In this document: one piece after another, positions 24,165 through 33,830 of the stretch
How positions within the stretch are numbered: the first letter of the stretch is position 1
Layout: every line of letters begins with the position of its first letter
Assembly: GCA_020848615.1 (NCBI GenBank)
Contig: JADLHW010000011.1
Coordinates: 1 to 64,000, forward strand
Direction of reading: 5' to 3'
Origin: Thermoleophilia bacterium
Lineage (GTDB): Bacteria; Actinomycetota; Thermoleophilia; Miltoncostaeales; Miltoncostaeaceae
DNA length: 64,000 nt
The notes under the pieces: model-generated
Database searches by the model: none
What the model saw: only the letters and a program-made list of their open reading frames with translations
Told to the model about the DNA's origin: nothing
Translations under genes and position numbers: made by a program

Positions 24165-26140
24165 CGGACAACGCCGCAACGCCCAGCGGGTCGCCCATGC
24201 CCACGAGCAACTACACCGCGAAGGACATCCAGGTCCTCGAGGGCCTCGACCCCGTCCGCAAGCGCCCCGGGATGTACATCGGGAGCACCGGTCTCAGCGG
24301 CCTCCACCACCTCATCTGGGAGGTCGTCGACAACTCCGTCGACGAGGCCATGGCGGGCTTCTGCACCCGCATCGGCGTCACCATCCTCCCCGACGGCGCG
24401 TGCCGGGTGGACGACGACGGGCGCGGCATGCCCGTCGACCCCTACCCGTCGGGTGAGCACAAGGGCAAGAGCGCCGCCGAGGTGGTGCTCACCGTCCTCC
24501 ACGCCGGCGGCAAGTTCGGCGGCGAGGGCTACAAGGTCTCCGGCGGCCTGCACGGTGTCGGCGTCAGCGTCGTCAACGCCCTGTCCCGCCGCCTGCTCGT
24601 CGAGATCGACAAGGACGGCCGCCACTACCGCCAGGAGTACGCGAACGGCGGCAGCCCCCAGGGGCCGCTGGCGCCCGTCGACGCCGGTGTGGACGGCGGG
24701 TTCCCGCGCACCTCGGGCACGTCGGTCACGTTCTGGCCCGACCCCACCATCTTCGTGGCCGAGGGCACCGAGTTCGTCACGCGGACCGTGCTCGAGCGGC
24801 TGCAGACCATCGCCTTCCTCAACCGGGGCCTCGAGATCGTCTTCCGGGACGAGCGCGCCGAGCGCGAGCAGGAGGTCACGTTCCGGTACGACGGCGGCAT
24901 CGTCGACTTCGTGCGCCACCTCAACGCCTCCAAGGAGGCGCTGTTCGCGAAGGTCGCGTACTTCGACGACTTCGATGACCAGGGCCAGACCCTCGACATC
25001 GCCATGCAGTGGAACACCGGCTACTACGAGGGCATCCACGGCTACGCCAACGGCATCAGCACCACCGAGGGCGGCATGCACGTGGAGGGCTTCCGGGCCG
25101 CCCTCACCAGCGTCGTGAACAAGTACGCGCGGGCCAAGAACCTCCTCAAGGAGCGGGACGACAACCTCCTGGGCGAGGACATCCGCGAGGGCATCACCGC
25201 GATCGTCTCCGTGAAGCTGCGCGAGCCGCAGTTCGAGGGCCAGACGAAGGCCAAGCTCGGCAACGTCCCCATGCGCAGCTTCGTGCAGAAGGCGACCAAC
25301 GAGCGGCTCGCCGAGTGGCTGGAGGAGAACCCCTCCGAGGCCACCAGGATCGTCAAGAAGGCGCAGGCCGCCGCCCAGGCACGCGTCGCGGCCAAGAACG
25401 CCCGCAACGCGATCCGCCGCAAGACGGCGCTCAGCGGCGCGGGCATGCCCGACAAGCTCAAGGACTGCCAGAGCAACAATCCCGGCGAGTCCGAGCTGTT
25501 CATCGTGGAGGGCGACTCCGCGGGCGGCTCCGCGCTGAACGCCCGGGACCCGCGCACGCAGGCGATGCTGCCCATCCGGGGCAAGATCCTGAACGTCGAG
25601 CGCAGCCGCCTCGACAAGATGCTGAAGAACAACGAGATCCAGGCCCTCATCACCGCGATCGGCGGCGGCGTGGGCGAGGAGTTCGACGTCACCAAGGCCC
25701 GGTACCACAAGGTCATCGCGCTGTGCGACGCCGACGTGGACGGCAGCCACATCCGGACGCTGCTGCTCACGTTCTTCTACCGGCAGATGCGCGGCCTGGT
25801 GGAGTCCGGCTTCGTCTACATCGCCCAGCCGCCGCTGTTCTCCACGGTGGTGGGCAAGCAGAAGGTGTACCTGAAGGACGACGCGGCGAAGAACCTGTTC
25901 CTGCAGCAGAACCCCAAGCACGCCGCGGAGTTCAACCGCCTGAAGGGCCTCGGGGAGATGGACTGGCAGGAGCTCAAGCCCACCACCATGGACCCGTCCA
26001 CCCGCACCCTGCTGCAGGTCACCCTGGAGGAGGCCGCCCTGGCGGACGAGATCACGAGCATCCTGATGGGAGACGACGTCGAGAGCCGCAAGCAGTTCAT
26101 CACCACCAACGCGCGCGACGTGCGCAACCTCGACTTCTGA
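24161..26140 (+). CDS. gyrB: DNA gyrase subunit B
   Basis: A 659-residue ATPase subunit of gyrase, which introduces negative supercoils. GHKL ATPase motifs are present (EVVDNSVDEAM, DDGRGMPVD, GGLHGVGVSVVNALS), with the TOPRIM motif EGDSAGGSA near residue 450 and IRGKILNVERSR, and the C-terminal gyrB domain GLGEMDWQELKPTTMDP. The GTG start at 24161 has AGGAG (24152-24156); a later ATG (residue 13) is less likely. It is followed by gyrA after 12 bases. Transcription runs toward dnaA, opposite to dnaN and recF. Confidence 0.98.
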   Translation: MTDNAATPSGSPMPTSNYTAKDIQVLEGLDPVRKRPGMYIGSTGLSGLHHLIWEVVDNSVDEAMAGFCTRIGVTILPDGACRVDDDGRGMPVDPYPSGEHKGKSAAEVVLTVLHAGGKFGGEGYKVSGGLHGVGVSVVNALSRRLLVEIDKDGRHYRQEYANGGSPQGPLAPVDAGVDGGFPRTSGTSVTFWPDPTIFVAEGTEFVTRTVLERLQTIAFLNRGLEIVFRDERAEREQEVTFRYDGGIVDFVRHLNASKEALFAKVAYFDDFDDQGQTLDIAMQWNTGYYEGIHGYANGISTTEGGMHVEGFRAALTSVVNKYARAKNLLKERDDNLLGEDIREGITAIVSVKLREPQFEGQTKAKLGNVPMRSFVQKATNERLAEWLEENPSEATRIVKKAQAAAQARVAAKNARNAIRRKTALSGAGMPDKLKDCQSNNPGESELFIVEGDSAGGSALNARDPRTQAMLPIRGKILNVERSRLDKMLKNNEIQALITAIGGGVGEEFDVTKARYHKVIALCDADVDGSHIRTLLLTFFYRQMRGLVESGFVYIAQPPLFSTVVGKQKVYLKDDAAKNLFLQQNPKHAAEFNRLKGLGEMDWQELKPTTMDPSTRTLLQVTLEEAALADEITSILMGDDVESRKQFITTNARDVRNLDF

Positions 26141-26152
26141 GCCGGTGATCCC

Positions 26153-28630
26153 ATGAGCGACGGCAACGACATCCCGCCCGACGTGCCGGGCGACGGCATC
26201 AACGACGGCGGCTCGGGCGGCGTGGAGCCCATCGAGCTCCAGGACGAGATGGAGCGCAGCTTCCTCGACTACGCCATGTCGGTGATCATGGCGCGGGCCC
26301 TGCCCGACGTCCGCGACGGCCTCAAGCCCGTGCACCGCCGGATCATCTGGGACATGGACGAGCAGGGCTTCCGGCCGAACCGCGCGCACGTCAAGTCGGC
26401 GCGCGTGACCGGCGACACGATGGCCCGGTACCACCCCCACGGCAACTCGGCGATCTACGCGGCCCTGGTGCGCATGGCGCAGCCGTTCTCGCTGCGGCAC
26501 CCGCTCATCGACTTCCACGGCAACTACGGATCGGTGGACTTCGGCCCCGCCGCCGAGCGGTACACCGAATGCCGGCTGCACCCCCTGGCCATGCAGCTGC
26601 TGGCGGACATCGACGAGGACACCGTCGAGATGGTGCCCAACTACGACAACACCACGGTCGAGCCGTCGGTGCTGCCGTCGCGGTTCCCGAACCTGCTGGT
26701 CAACGGCGCCCAGGGCATCGCCGTGGGCATGGCCACCAGCATCCCGCCGCACAACCTCGGCGAGGTCATCGACGCCACGATCCACCTCATCTGGAACCCG
26801 GAGGCCAACTCCGACGACCTCATGCAGTTCGTCAAGGGCCCCGACTTCCCGACCGGCGGCAGCATCATGGGCCGCGCCGGCATCGTGGAGGCCTATCGCA
26901 CCGGCCGCGGCAGCGTGAAGATGCGCGCGACGGCCAACATCGAGGAGACCCGCCGCGGCGGCCTGCAGATCGTCGTGAGCGCGCTGCCGTACCAGACCAG
27001 CGGCGCGTCGGTGCTCGGGCGCATCGACGAGCTGGTCACCGCCGGCGACCTCGAGGGCATCAGCGACGCCAACGACGCCTCCGCGGGCGGTGAGACGAAC
27101 CTCATCATCAGCCTCAAGCGCGACGCGAACGCCAACGTCGTCCTCAACAACCTGTTCAAGCTCACGCAGCTCCAGACGAGCTTCCCCGTGAACATGGTGG
27201 CGCTGGTGGACGGGGTCCCGCGCACGCTCAACCTGTCGGACGCCCTCAACGGGTACGTGCGCCACCAGATCGCCGTGGTCACCCGGCGCTCCGAGTTCCG
27301 GCTCCGCAAGGCCCAGGCCCGCGAGCACATCCTCGAGGGCCGCCTGAAGGCCCTGAACGTGATCGACGAGATCATCGTCCTCATCCGCGCCAGCGACGAC
27401 CGGGCCGCGGCCAGGGCGGGCCTCATGACCGAGCCGTTCGGCTTCAGCGAGGTCCAGGCGGACGACATCCTCGACATGCGCCTCGGCCAGCTCACCCGGC
27501 TCAGCCGCATCGACATCGAGACCGAGATCGAGGACGTGCGCGCCCAGATCGTCGAGCTCCAGTCGATCCTGGGCGACCCGGTCAAGCTGCGCACCGTGAT
27601 CGTGGACGAGCTCACCGCCATCCGGCAGGAGTTCGCCACGCCACGCCGCTGCCCCATCACGTTCGACGTCGGCGAGATGAGCATCGAGGACCTCACCGAC
27701 GACAAGGAACTCGTCGTCGTGATGACCGACGCCCAGTACGTGAAGGCCGTGCCCGCGGCGTCGTTCAAGACCCAGGGGCGGGGCGGGCGGGGCGTCGCGG
27801 GGGCGAAGCTGAAGACCGACGACATCGTCCGGCACATCATCTTCACCACCGCCCACGCCTACCTGCTGTTCTTCTCGAACCGCGGGCGGGTGTACCGCCT
27901 GCGCGCCCACGAGATCCCCGAGCGGGAGCGCACCGCGAAGGGCATCCCCATCATCAACCTCCTGCCGCTGCAGCCCGGCGAGCAGATCCAGGCGATCATC
28001 GACACCCGCGATTTCGCGGCGGAGCGCTACCTCTTCTTCGCGACCCGCAAGGGCGTGGTGAAGAAGACGGCCTTCGACGAGTACGACAACGGCCGCCGCG
28101 ACGGCCTCATCGCGCTGAACCTCCGCGAGGGGGACGAGCTCAAGCGCGTCATCGAGACCACCGGGTCCGACGACATCTTCATGGTCAGCAGGAGCGGCCT
28201 CACCATCCGCTTCCGGGAGACCGACGTCCGGGCCATGGGCAGGGCGGCGGCCGGCGTGCGCGGCATGAAGCTCAAGGAGACCGACGAGGTGGTGAGCTGC
28301 GACGTCGCCCGCGACGACACGGCGATCCTCATGGTCACCGACGCCGGCTACGGCAAGCGCACCCAGCTCGACCGGTTCAACGTGCAGAACCGCGGCGGCC
28401 TGGGGGTCATCGGCACCCGCCTCACCAACAAGAAGGGCAAGGTGGTCGCCGCCTTCATGGTGGGCCTGGAGGACGAGATCGTGGCGGTGTCCTCCAGCGG
28501 CGTGACCATCCGGATGGCGGTGCGGGACATCTCGTCACAGGGCCGCGACGCCACCGGCGTGCGCGTGATGAACCTGGACCGCGGCGACACCGTCGCCTCG
28601 GTCGCGCCGATCCTGGCCAGCGAGGAATGA
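26153..28630 (+). CDS. gyrA: DNA gyrase subunit A
   Basis: An 825-residue breakage-reunion subunit. Catalytic Tyr137 lies in AAERYTE. A GyrA-box (QGRGGRGV) in the C-terminal beta-pinwheel shows it is gyrase, not topoisomerase IV. In the quinolone-resistance region the sequence [17 protein letters not shown] places Asn98, Ser99 and Ala103 where E. coli has Asp82, Ser83 and Asp87; the acidic quinolone-contact residue is therefore missing. It is cotranscribed with gyrB and ends just before a strong hairpin shared with the convergent dciA. Confidence 0.98.
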   Translation: MSDGNDIPPDVPGDGINDGGSGGVEPIELQDEMERSFLDYAMSVIMARALPDVRDGLKPVHRRIIWDMDEQGFRPNRAHVKSARVTGDTMARYHPHGNSAIYAALVRMAQPFSLRHPLIDFHGNYGSVDFGPAAERYTECRLHPLAMQLLADIDEDTVEMVPNYDNTTVEPSVLPSRFPNLLVNGAQGIAVGMATSIPPHNLGEVIDATIHLIWNPEANSDDLMQFVKGPDFPTGGSIMGRAGIVEAYRTGRGSVKMRATANIEETRRGGLQIVVSALPYQTSGASVLGRIDELVTAGDLEGISDANDASAGGETNLIISLKRDANANVVLNNLFKLTQLQTSFPVNMVALVDGVPRTLNLSDALNGYVRHQIAVVTRRSEFRLRKAQAREHILEGRLKALNVIDEIIVLIRASDDRAAARAGLMTEPFGFSEVQADDILDMRLGQLTRLSRIDIETEIEDVRAQIVELQSILGDPVKLRTVIVDELTAIRQEFATPRRCPITFDVGEMSIEDLTDDKELVVVMTDAQYVKAVPAASFKTQGRGGRGVAGAKLKTDDIVRHIIFTTAHAYLLFFSNRGRVYRLRAHEIPERERTAKGIPIINLLPLQPGEQIQAIIDTRDFAAERYLFFATRKGVVKKTAFDEYDNGRRDGLIALNLREGDELKRVIETTGSDDIFMVSRSGLTIRFRETDVRAMGRAAAGVRGMKLKETDEVVSCDVARDDTAILMVTDAGYGKRTQLDRFNVQNRGGLGVIGTRLTNKKGKVVAAFMVGLEDEIVAVSSSGVTIRMAVRDISSQGRDATGVRVMNLDRGDTVASVAPILASEE

Positions 28631-28634
28631 TCCG

Positions 28635-28661
28635 CCGGGCCGGGCTTCGGCACCGGCCCGG
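28635..28661. terminator. Bidirectional hairpin between gyrA and dciA
   Basis: CCGGGCCGG and CCGGCCCGG form a perfect 9-bp stem around a loop containing TTCG, five bases past the gyrA stop and three bases before the dciA stop. It can act on both strands. No T-run follows. Confidence 0.6.
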
Positions 28662-28663
28662 GG

Positions 28664-29137
28664 TCACCTCGACCAGCGGCGCTGCAGGTCCGCCGCCGCC
28701 GCCCGTTCGATCGCGGCGCGAACCTGCTCGTCCTCGAAGTTCGCCGCCAGGCCGGCGGCCGCCGCCCGGGCCGCGTCCCCCGGGGGCTCCGGCGGGCCCT
28801 TCGGCGCGGGGGCCGCACCGGGCAGGGCGTGGTCGGCGATGACGGCCCGCAATCCGCGCACGGGGACGCCGGCCTCCTTCTGCAGGGCCTCGGCGAGCCG
28901 GTCGGCGCGGGCGGCGACCTCCTGCGCCACCGACGCGTCGGCGCACGCGATCGTCACCACGCCGGCGCGCGAGGCGCGGATGGGCACGGAAACACCTGCG
29001 AAACGCGGTGCGGCCCGCTCCCAGGCCGACGCCATGTCCCGCCGCTCCGGGGCGCGCTCCAGGTAGGAGCCCAGCAGGTCGCCCGCGGCGAACGCGTCCC
29101 TGCGGCGGCGCTTCCAGCGCTTCTTCTCAGGCGGCAA
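28664..29137 (-). CDS. dciA: DciA (DUF721), replicative helicase loader-like protein
   Basis: A 157-residue protein. The central part matches DUF721/DciA (WERAAPRFAGVSVPI, GVVTIACADASVAQEVAARADRL), a family that helps load the replicative helicase in bacteria without DnaC. In actinobacteria it lies between recF and gyrB. The TTG start at 29137 overlaps the recF stop by 11 bases; the internal ATG at residue 35 is a less likely start because it removes the basic N-terminus KKRWKRRRRD. The C-terminal third is Ala- and Pro-rich. Confidence 0.88.
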   Translation of the reverse strand: MPPEKKRWKRRRRDAFAAGDLLGSYLERAPERRDMASAWERAAPRFAGVSVPIRASRAGVVTIACADASVAQEVAARADRLAEALQKEAGVPVRGLRAVIADHALPGAAPAPKGPPEPPGDAARAAAAGLAANFEDEQVRAAIERAAAADLQRRWSR

Positions 29138-30260
29138 TGGTGCCCTCCCGCACGTGCACGACGGTGGCGTCGCGGGCCCCGGCGGTGGCGTGCGCGCCGG
29201 GGTCGGCGGCGGTGAGGATGACCTGCCCGGAGCCCTCCACGGAGCCCAGCAGGGCCGCCCTGCGGGCCGGGTCGAGCTCCGACAACACGTCGTCGAGCAG
29301 CAGCACCGGCTGCGTGCCCGCCTCCACCAGCCGCTCGCGGTGCGCGAGCAGCAGCGCCAGCGCCGCGGTGCGCTGCTCCCCCTGGCTTCCGAGCCTGCGC
29401 AGGTCGTGGTCCCCGGCGCCGATCCACACGTCGTCCCGGTGCGGCCCGGAGATCGTCATGCCCGCCGCGACCTCCCGGGGCCGCATCCGCTCCAGGTGCG
29501 CCCGCAGGGCCTCCTCCAGCGACGCCTCGTCGTCGCCCGGCACACCCGACGGCGAACCCTCCAGCGCCAGGCGCCCGCCCGGACCGCCGCCAAGCACCTC
29601 CAGCCACCGCGCGAACGGCGCCGCGAGGCCGGCGAGCTCCCGGCGCCGCGTGAGGGCGATGCGCGCCCCGTGCTCGGCCAGGCGGGCCTCCCACGGGAAC
29701 GCCGCCCGCGCGTCGGTCTCCCCGGCCCTGGCGCGACGCAGCAGGGCGTTCCGCTGGGCCAGGGCCTCCTGGTAGGCCGCGGCGTCGTGCGCGAAGCCGG
29801 GGCTGACGGCCTCCAGTAGCCGGTCCAGGGCCCGCCGCCGCGCCGCGGGCGGGCCCTTCACCGACCGCAGCTCCTCCGGCACGAACACCAGCACGGCCCC
29901 GGGCAGCCGCCACGCGGCGAGCTGCCGCACCGCCGCGCCGTCCGCCACCAGGCGCCTGCCGATGCCGGCGGCGTAGCCGATCTCCCGACGCGTGGCCACC
30001 ACGCCCTCCAGCTCGGCCGCCACCCGCAGGGCCGGGCAGTCGTGGCGCACCAGCTCCGACAGCTGGGCGGTGCGCGGGCTCACGCCCAGGGCGGCCAGCA
30101 CGACGGCCTCCACCAGCGAGGTCTTGCCGGCGCCGTTGGGCCCGCAGATGACCACGAGGCCCGCCGGCACGTCCAGTTCGGCGCGCCGCCAGCAGCGCAG
30201 GTCCGTGACCTCCAGGCGGGCGACGCGCCAGGCCGCCCCCGTGGGCGGCCCGCCGGTCAG
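29127..30260 (-). CDS. recF: DNA replication and repair protein RecF
   Basis: A 377-residue SMC-like ATPase of recombination mediation. The Walker A GPNGAGKT is at 40-47, the signature LGSQGEQRTAAL near 280, and Walker B LLLDDVLSELD near 320. The conserved first strand (VARLEVTDLRCWRRAELDVP) lies upstream of the only ATG/GTG/TTG candidate (GTG 30170), so I place the start at CTG 30260, in a CTGA overlap with the dnaN stop. The GTG would leave just eight residues before the Walker loop. It is in the dnaA-dnaN-recF-dciA operon. Confidence 0.93.
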   Translation of the reverse strand: MTGGPPTGAAWRVARLEVTDLRCWRRAELDVPAGLVVICGPNGAGKTSLVEAVVLAALGVSPRTAQLSELVRHDCPALRVAAELEGVVATRREIGYAAGIGRRLVADGAAVRQLAAWRLPGAVLVFVPEELRSVKGPPAARRRALDRLLEAVSPGFAHDAAAYQEALAQRNALLRRARAGETDARAAFPWEARLAEHGARIALTRRRELAGLAAPFARWLEVLGGGPGGRLALEGSPSGVPGDDEASLEEALRAHLERMRPREVAAGMTISGPHRDDVWIGAGDHDLRRLGSQGEQRTAALALLLAHRERLVEAGTQPVLLLDDVLSELDPARRAALLGSVEGSGQVILTAADPGAHATAGARDATVVHVREGTIAA

Positions 30261-31357
30261 CCGCTGAGCCGGATCGGCATGAGCAGGTACCGGAACTCCT
30301 CGTCCGCGCCGCGCAACAGGCCGGGCCGCAGCGGGCTCGACACACCGAGCCGCAGCTCCTCCCCCTCGATCGCCTCCACGCCGGCCCGCAGGAACTCGAC
30401 GTTGAAGCCGATCTCCAGGGTGTCCCCCCGGAACGGCACCGGCACCGACTCGTGCCCCTCGCCCAGCTGCTCGCTGCTCGCCGACACGGTGAGCTGCCCC
30501 TCCGAGAACGCGAGCCGCACGGGGGTGTTGCGCTGGGCGAGCACCGCGATGCGGGTGATCACGCCGAGCAGCTCGGCCCGGTCCAGGGTGAGGTCGTGAT
30601 CGAACGTCTCGGGTATGAGCTGGCGATAATCCGGGAACTGGCCATCGATGAGGCGGGTGGTGAGGCGCACCTCGCCGGCCCGGATGATCCCCTGGGTCTC
30701 GCTGAGGACCAGCTCCACCTCCTCGGCGCCCGACAGCCCGACGACCCGCTGCACCTCCGCGAGGGCCCGTGCCGGGATGAGCGCCTGCACCGCCTCCGCG
30801 GGGCCGCCCTCGATGGGCGTGCGCCGCACGGCGAGCCGGTACGAGTCCGTGGCAACCATCGTGATCGCGTCGTGCTCGACGCGCACCAGCACCCCGGTGA
30901 GCACCGGCCGCGTGTCGTCCCGCGACGCGGCCCGCCCCACGCGTTCGGCCGCGGCCACGACCGGGGCGGCGGGCAGGCGGATGCCCTCGCCGGCGTCCGG
31001 CGGCAGCTCGGGGAACTCGTTGGCCTGGTGGCAGTTCAGCGTGAACGACGAGGCGCCGCTGGACACCGACACCACGCCCTCGCCGGGCCGGTGGTCCACC
31101 ACCACGTCCCCGGGGGACATGGACCGCACGATGTCGGCGGCCAGGCGCGGCAGGACGATGGAGCCCGCCTCCTCGACGGTCGCCGCGAGCGGGGCGCGCA
31201 GCGAGATCTCCATGTCGGTGGCCGCGAGCTCGACGCGTCCGTCCTCGGCGCGCACCAGCACGTTGCCGAGCACCGGCACCGTGGTCTTCGACGAGGCGGC
31301 CCTGCCGACGGCGGCGAGGGTGGCCGACAGCTCGTCACGGGGGCAGATGAGCCTCAC
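30257..31357 (-). CDS. dnaN: DNA polymerase III sliding clamp (beta subunit)
   Basis: A 366-residue clamp with three DnaN domains and the typical C-terminus YLLMPIRLSG. The GTG at 31357 gives the normal N-terminus (LICPRDELSATLAAVGRAA) and has GGAGG eight bases upstream. The frame remains open upstream into the intergenic region, but that part is AT-rich and not conserved. The 294-bp gap to dnaA probably holds its promoter and part of the origin. The stop overlaps the recF start. Confidence 0.97.
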   Translation of the reverse strand: MRLICPRDELSATLAAVGRAASSKTTVPVLGNVLVRAEDGRVELAATDMEISLRAPLAATVEEAGSIVLPRLAADIVRSMSPGDVVVDHRPGEGVVSVSSGASSFTLNCHQANEFPELPPDAGEGIRLPAAPVVAAAERVGRAASRDDTRPVLTGVLVRVEHDAITMVATDSYRLAVRRTPIEGGPAEAVQALIPARALAEVQRVVGLSGAEEVELVLSETQGIIRAGEVRLTTRLIDGQFPDYRQLIPETFDHDLTLDRAELLGVITRIAVLAQRNTPVRLAFSEGQLTVSASSEQLGEGHESVPVPFRGDTLEIGFNVEFLRAGVEAIEGEELRLGVSSPLRPGLLRGADEEFRYLLMPIRLSG

Positions 31358-31651
31358 GAGCCGGCCCTCCGCTGATCGGTGGAGAACCGAGTCCCCCACG
31401 TAGTTCCGAAGAAAAGAAAAGACATATCTCTCGTATTGGTGGTAGGCACTGTGGAGAGGTGGACAACCGACCGGGAATGCCGGTGCTGACGGCATTCTGA
31501 CGGTGCCGTCGGATGTGGGCGACGTGGTGTCGTCATCCACATCCGTCCACCGCCGCGACGGGCGGACCGCACCGCGGGCCGCGGGCTGTGGAGAAACGGC
31601 CCGTCGTCCACCGCCGATCCACCGCCCGCCCCCAGGGTCGTCCCGCGCATC
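31358..31651. other. dnaA-dnaN intergenic region, probable oriC part with AT-rich tract
   Basis: No gene lies here. DnaA-box-like sites: TCATCCACA at 31533-31541, TTCTCCACA on the minus strand at 31587-31595, TTGTCCACC on the minus strand at 31458-31466, and a weaker CTCTCCACA at 31450-31458. A purine/AT-rich stretch at 31401-31440 (GAAAAGAAAAGACATATC) stands out sharply from the GC-rich surroundings and is a good unwinding-element candidate. Actinobacterial origins are often located between dnaA and dnaN. Confidence 0.6.
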
Positions 31652-33028
31652 TCAGGCCGCCGAGGCGCCGGTGAGGCGGCTGGTGAGGACCTGCACGGCG
31701 CCGTAGATCTCACCCTCGTCGGCCATCTGCTTGGTGATCTTCTGGCACGCGTACATCACGGTGGTGTGGTCCCGGTTGCCGAAGGCACGGCCGATCACCG
31801 GCAGGGAGCTCTCGGTGAGCTCGCGGCTGAGGTACATGGCGACCTGGCGCGGGGTGACGATGTGCCGGGTGCGCTTGTGGCCCTGCAGCTCGTCGACGCC
31901 GACCTTGAAGTACGTCGCGACCTCCCGCTGGATGCCGTCGATGGTGACGGACCCGTCCCCCGGCGGGTACAGGTCCTGCAGCACCTCGCTGGCCAGCTCC
32001 ACGCTCACCGGGCGGGCCGCGATCGATGCGTGCGCGACCACGCGGGTGAGGGCGCCCTCCAGGGCCCGCACGTTCGTGGCGACGCGGGCGGCGATGAGCG
32101 ACAGCACCTCGGAGTCGTGGACCTCGTAGCCGTCGTGCAGGACGCGCTTGCGGAGGATCGCGATGCGCGTCTCGAGGTCCGGCGGCTGGATGTCGGTGAT
32201 GAGGCCCATCTCGAACCGGGACCGCAGGCGGTCCTCCAGCGTCGCGATCGCCTTGGGCGGCCGGTCGGAGCTGATCACGATCTGCTTGCCGGCATCGTGC
32301 AGCGCGTTGAACGTGTGGAAGAACTCCTCCTGGGTCTGCTCGCGGCCCTGGAGCGACTGGATGTCGTCGATGAGGAGGATGTCCACGTTGCGGTACCGGT
32401 CCTTGAACGACCGGATGTTCCCGTCGCGCAGCGCGTTGATGAACTCGTTCGTGAACGTCTCGACGGACACGTACAGGTACGCGAGCTCCGGGTAGTTCGC
32501 GTCCACGAAATGGCCGATGGCGTGCAGCAGGTGCGTCTTGCCGAGGCCCACGCCGCCGTAGATGAACAGCGGGTTGTACGCCTTTGCAGGGGATTCGGCG
32601 ACGGCGAGCGCCGCGACCTGCGCGAACCGGTTGCTGGGGCCGGTGACGAACGAGTCGAATGTGAACCGCGGCTGCAGGCGTCCCTGCGAGCGCTTCGGCA
32701 GCTCCCGCGGGGCGGGCGGCAGCTCCGGGCCCGCGCCATCCAGGGCCTGCTCGGCGGGGGCGACGAGCACCTGCACGTCCAGGTCGCTGCCCGTGACCTC
32801 GAACAGCGCGTCCTTGAGCAGGGTCATGTACCGCTGCTGCACCCAGTTCCGGGCGAACTCGGTGTCGACGCCCACCGTGAGGCGCTCCTCGGTGAGCTCC
32901 AGCGGCCGGGCGCGGTCGAACGCGAACCCGTAGGTCGCGGCGTTCAGCGTGGACCGCAGGCGGTCGCAGACCTCCGACCAGACGGCGTCGGCCGAGGTCG
33001 CGGGGGGTTCCTGAGGATCTCCAGGCAC
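31652..33028 (-). CDS. dnaA: Chromosomal replication initiator DnaA
   Basis: A 458-residue initiator. Domain I (1-95), a short Pro-rich linker, then the AAA+ domain with Walker A GGVGLGKTH near 160 and Walker B LLIDDIQSL near 222, then the C-terminal DNA-binding domain with the DnaA signature FGNRDHTTVMYACQKI. The GTG start follows GAAGGATCC closely. It is transcribed leftward ahead of dnaN and recF. It binds the TTATCCACA-type boxes on either side of the gene. Confidence 0.98.
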   Translation of the reverse strand: MPGDPQEPPATSADAVWSEVCDRLRSTLNAATYGFAFDRARPLELTEERLTVGVDTEFARNWVQQRYMTLLKDALFEVTGSDLDVQVLVAPAEQALDGAGPELPPAPRELPKRSQGRLQPRFTFDSFVTGPSNRFAQVAALAVAESPAKAYNPLFIYGGVGLGKTHLLHAIGHFVDANYPELAYLYVSVETFTNEFINALRDGNIRSFKDRYRNVDILLIDDIQSLQGREQTQEEFFHTFNALHDAGKQIVISSDRPPKAIATLEDRLRSRFEMGLITDIQPPDLETRIAILRKRVLHDGYEVHDSEVLSLIAARVATNVRALEGALTRVVAHASIAARPVSVELASEVLQDLYPPGDGSVTIDGIQREVATYFKVGVDELQGHKRTRHIVTPRQVAMYLSRELTESSLPVIGRAFGNRDHTTVMYACQKITKQMADEGEIYGAVQVLTSRLTGASAA

Positions 33029-33060
33029 CTTCGGATCCTTCGTCGGGTGTGTGTGCGGAA

Positions 33061-33783
33061 TCAGAAGAGCGTGGCGAGCAGCGTGGAGCCCACCGGGGTG
33101 AGGGCGCGGACGCCCTCGTCGGTGCGGCTCACGTACCCGCGGGCCTCGAGCACCACGAGCTCACGCCCGCAGCGCGACACCGGCCATCCCAGCTCCGCGG
33201 CCAGCCGGTCCGGGCGTGAGGGCCCGAGCTCCAGGAGCAGCGCCATGACCACGCGCGCGTCGTCGTGCGGCGTGGGCGTGGCGGGCTCCTCGTCGGCCGG
33301 CGGCAGGGATGGCGCGGACAGCGTGACCACCGTGCCCCCGCCCAGGTTGTTCGCGAGCTCGAGCGCGCCGCCCTCGGCGTCCATCAGCGACGCCGCCAGC
33401 GGCAGCCCGCAGCCGGCACCGCGCACGACCCGGCGCTCCTCCGGGCCGGCGGTGGTGAAGCCCGGCTGGGTCGCGAGCAGGGGGTCGTCGATCCCGGGTC
33501 CCGAATCGGACACGCGCACGACCCGGCCGTCGCACAGCACGCTCACGAGTGCGTCGCGGAACCCCGCGTGCACGAGGTTCTCGATGATCTCCCGCACGGC
33601 GACGACCGGCAGGCTCGCCCAGCGGGCGACGGCCTCGAAGAGGCGCTCCACGAGCACGCCGGCGTCGGCGTCGGAGAGCTCGGAGAGCTCCGGCGGTTCG
33701 CTGGCGCTGGTGTACACGGCCACGCGGGCCGAGAGGGCCCCGGAGCTGCGGCGTGGGGGTGCGGGGAGTTGCTGGGAGATCAC
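33061..33783 (-). CDS. GHKL ATPase domain plus winged-helix protein beside dnaA
   Basis: A 240-residue protein transcribed toward dnaA, ending 32 bases before it. Residues 40-155 form a histidine-kinase-like ATPase domain: N-box REIIENLVHAGF (Asn69), G1 box DSGPGI (93-98), G2 box GAGCGLPLA (122-130) and G3 GGGTVVTL (148-155). No phosphoacceptor His domain or sensor is present. Residues 170-240 look like a winged helix (ALLLELGPSRPDRLAAELGW, LVVLEARGYVSRTDEG). It could be an anti-sigma/RsbW-like kinase or a DNA-binding ATPase. The GTG start lacks a ribosome site; a frame stop nine codons upstream fixes the N-terminus. Confidence 0.75.
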   Translation of the reverse strand: MISQQLPAPPRRSSGALSARVAVYTSASEPPELSELSDADAGVLVERLFEAVARWASLPVVAVREIIENLVHAGFRDALVSVLCDGRVVRVSDSGPGIDDPLLATQPGFTTAGPEERRVVRGAGCGLPLAASLMDAEGGALELANNLGGGTVVTLSAPSLPPADEEPATPTPHDDARVVMALLLELGPSRPDRLAAELGWPVSRCGRELVVLEARGYVSRTDEGVRALTPVGSTLLATLF

Positions 33784-33830
33784 TGGCGGCTGGGCGGGCT
33801 CGACGGATGCTCAGGGAGGTCGGGGCAGCG

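Noticed and set aside
23933..27910. A 1325-codon open frame antisense to gyrB and gyrA
   Set aside because: Long antisense frames are expected at this GC content; gyrB and gyrA are beyond doubt on the other strand and the antisense product has no domain.
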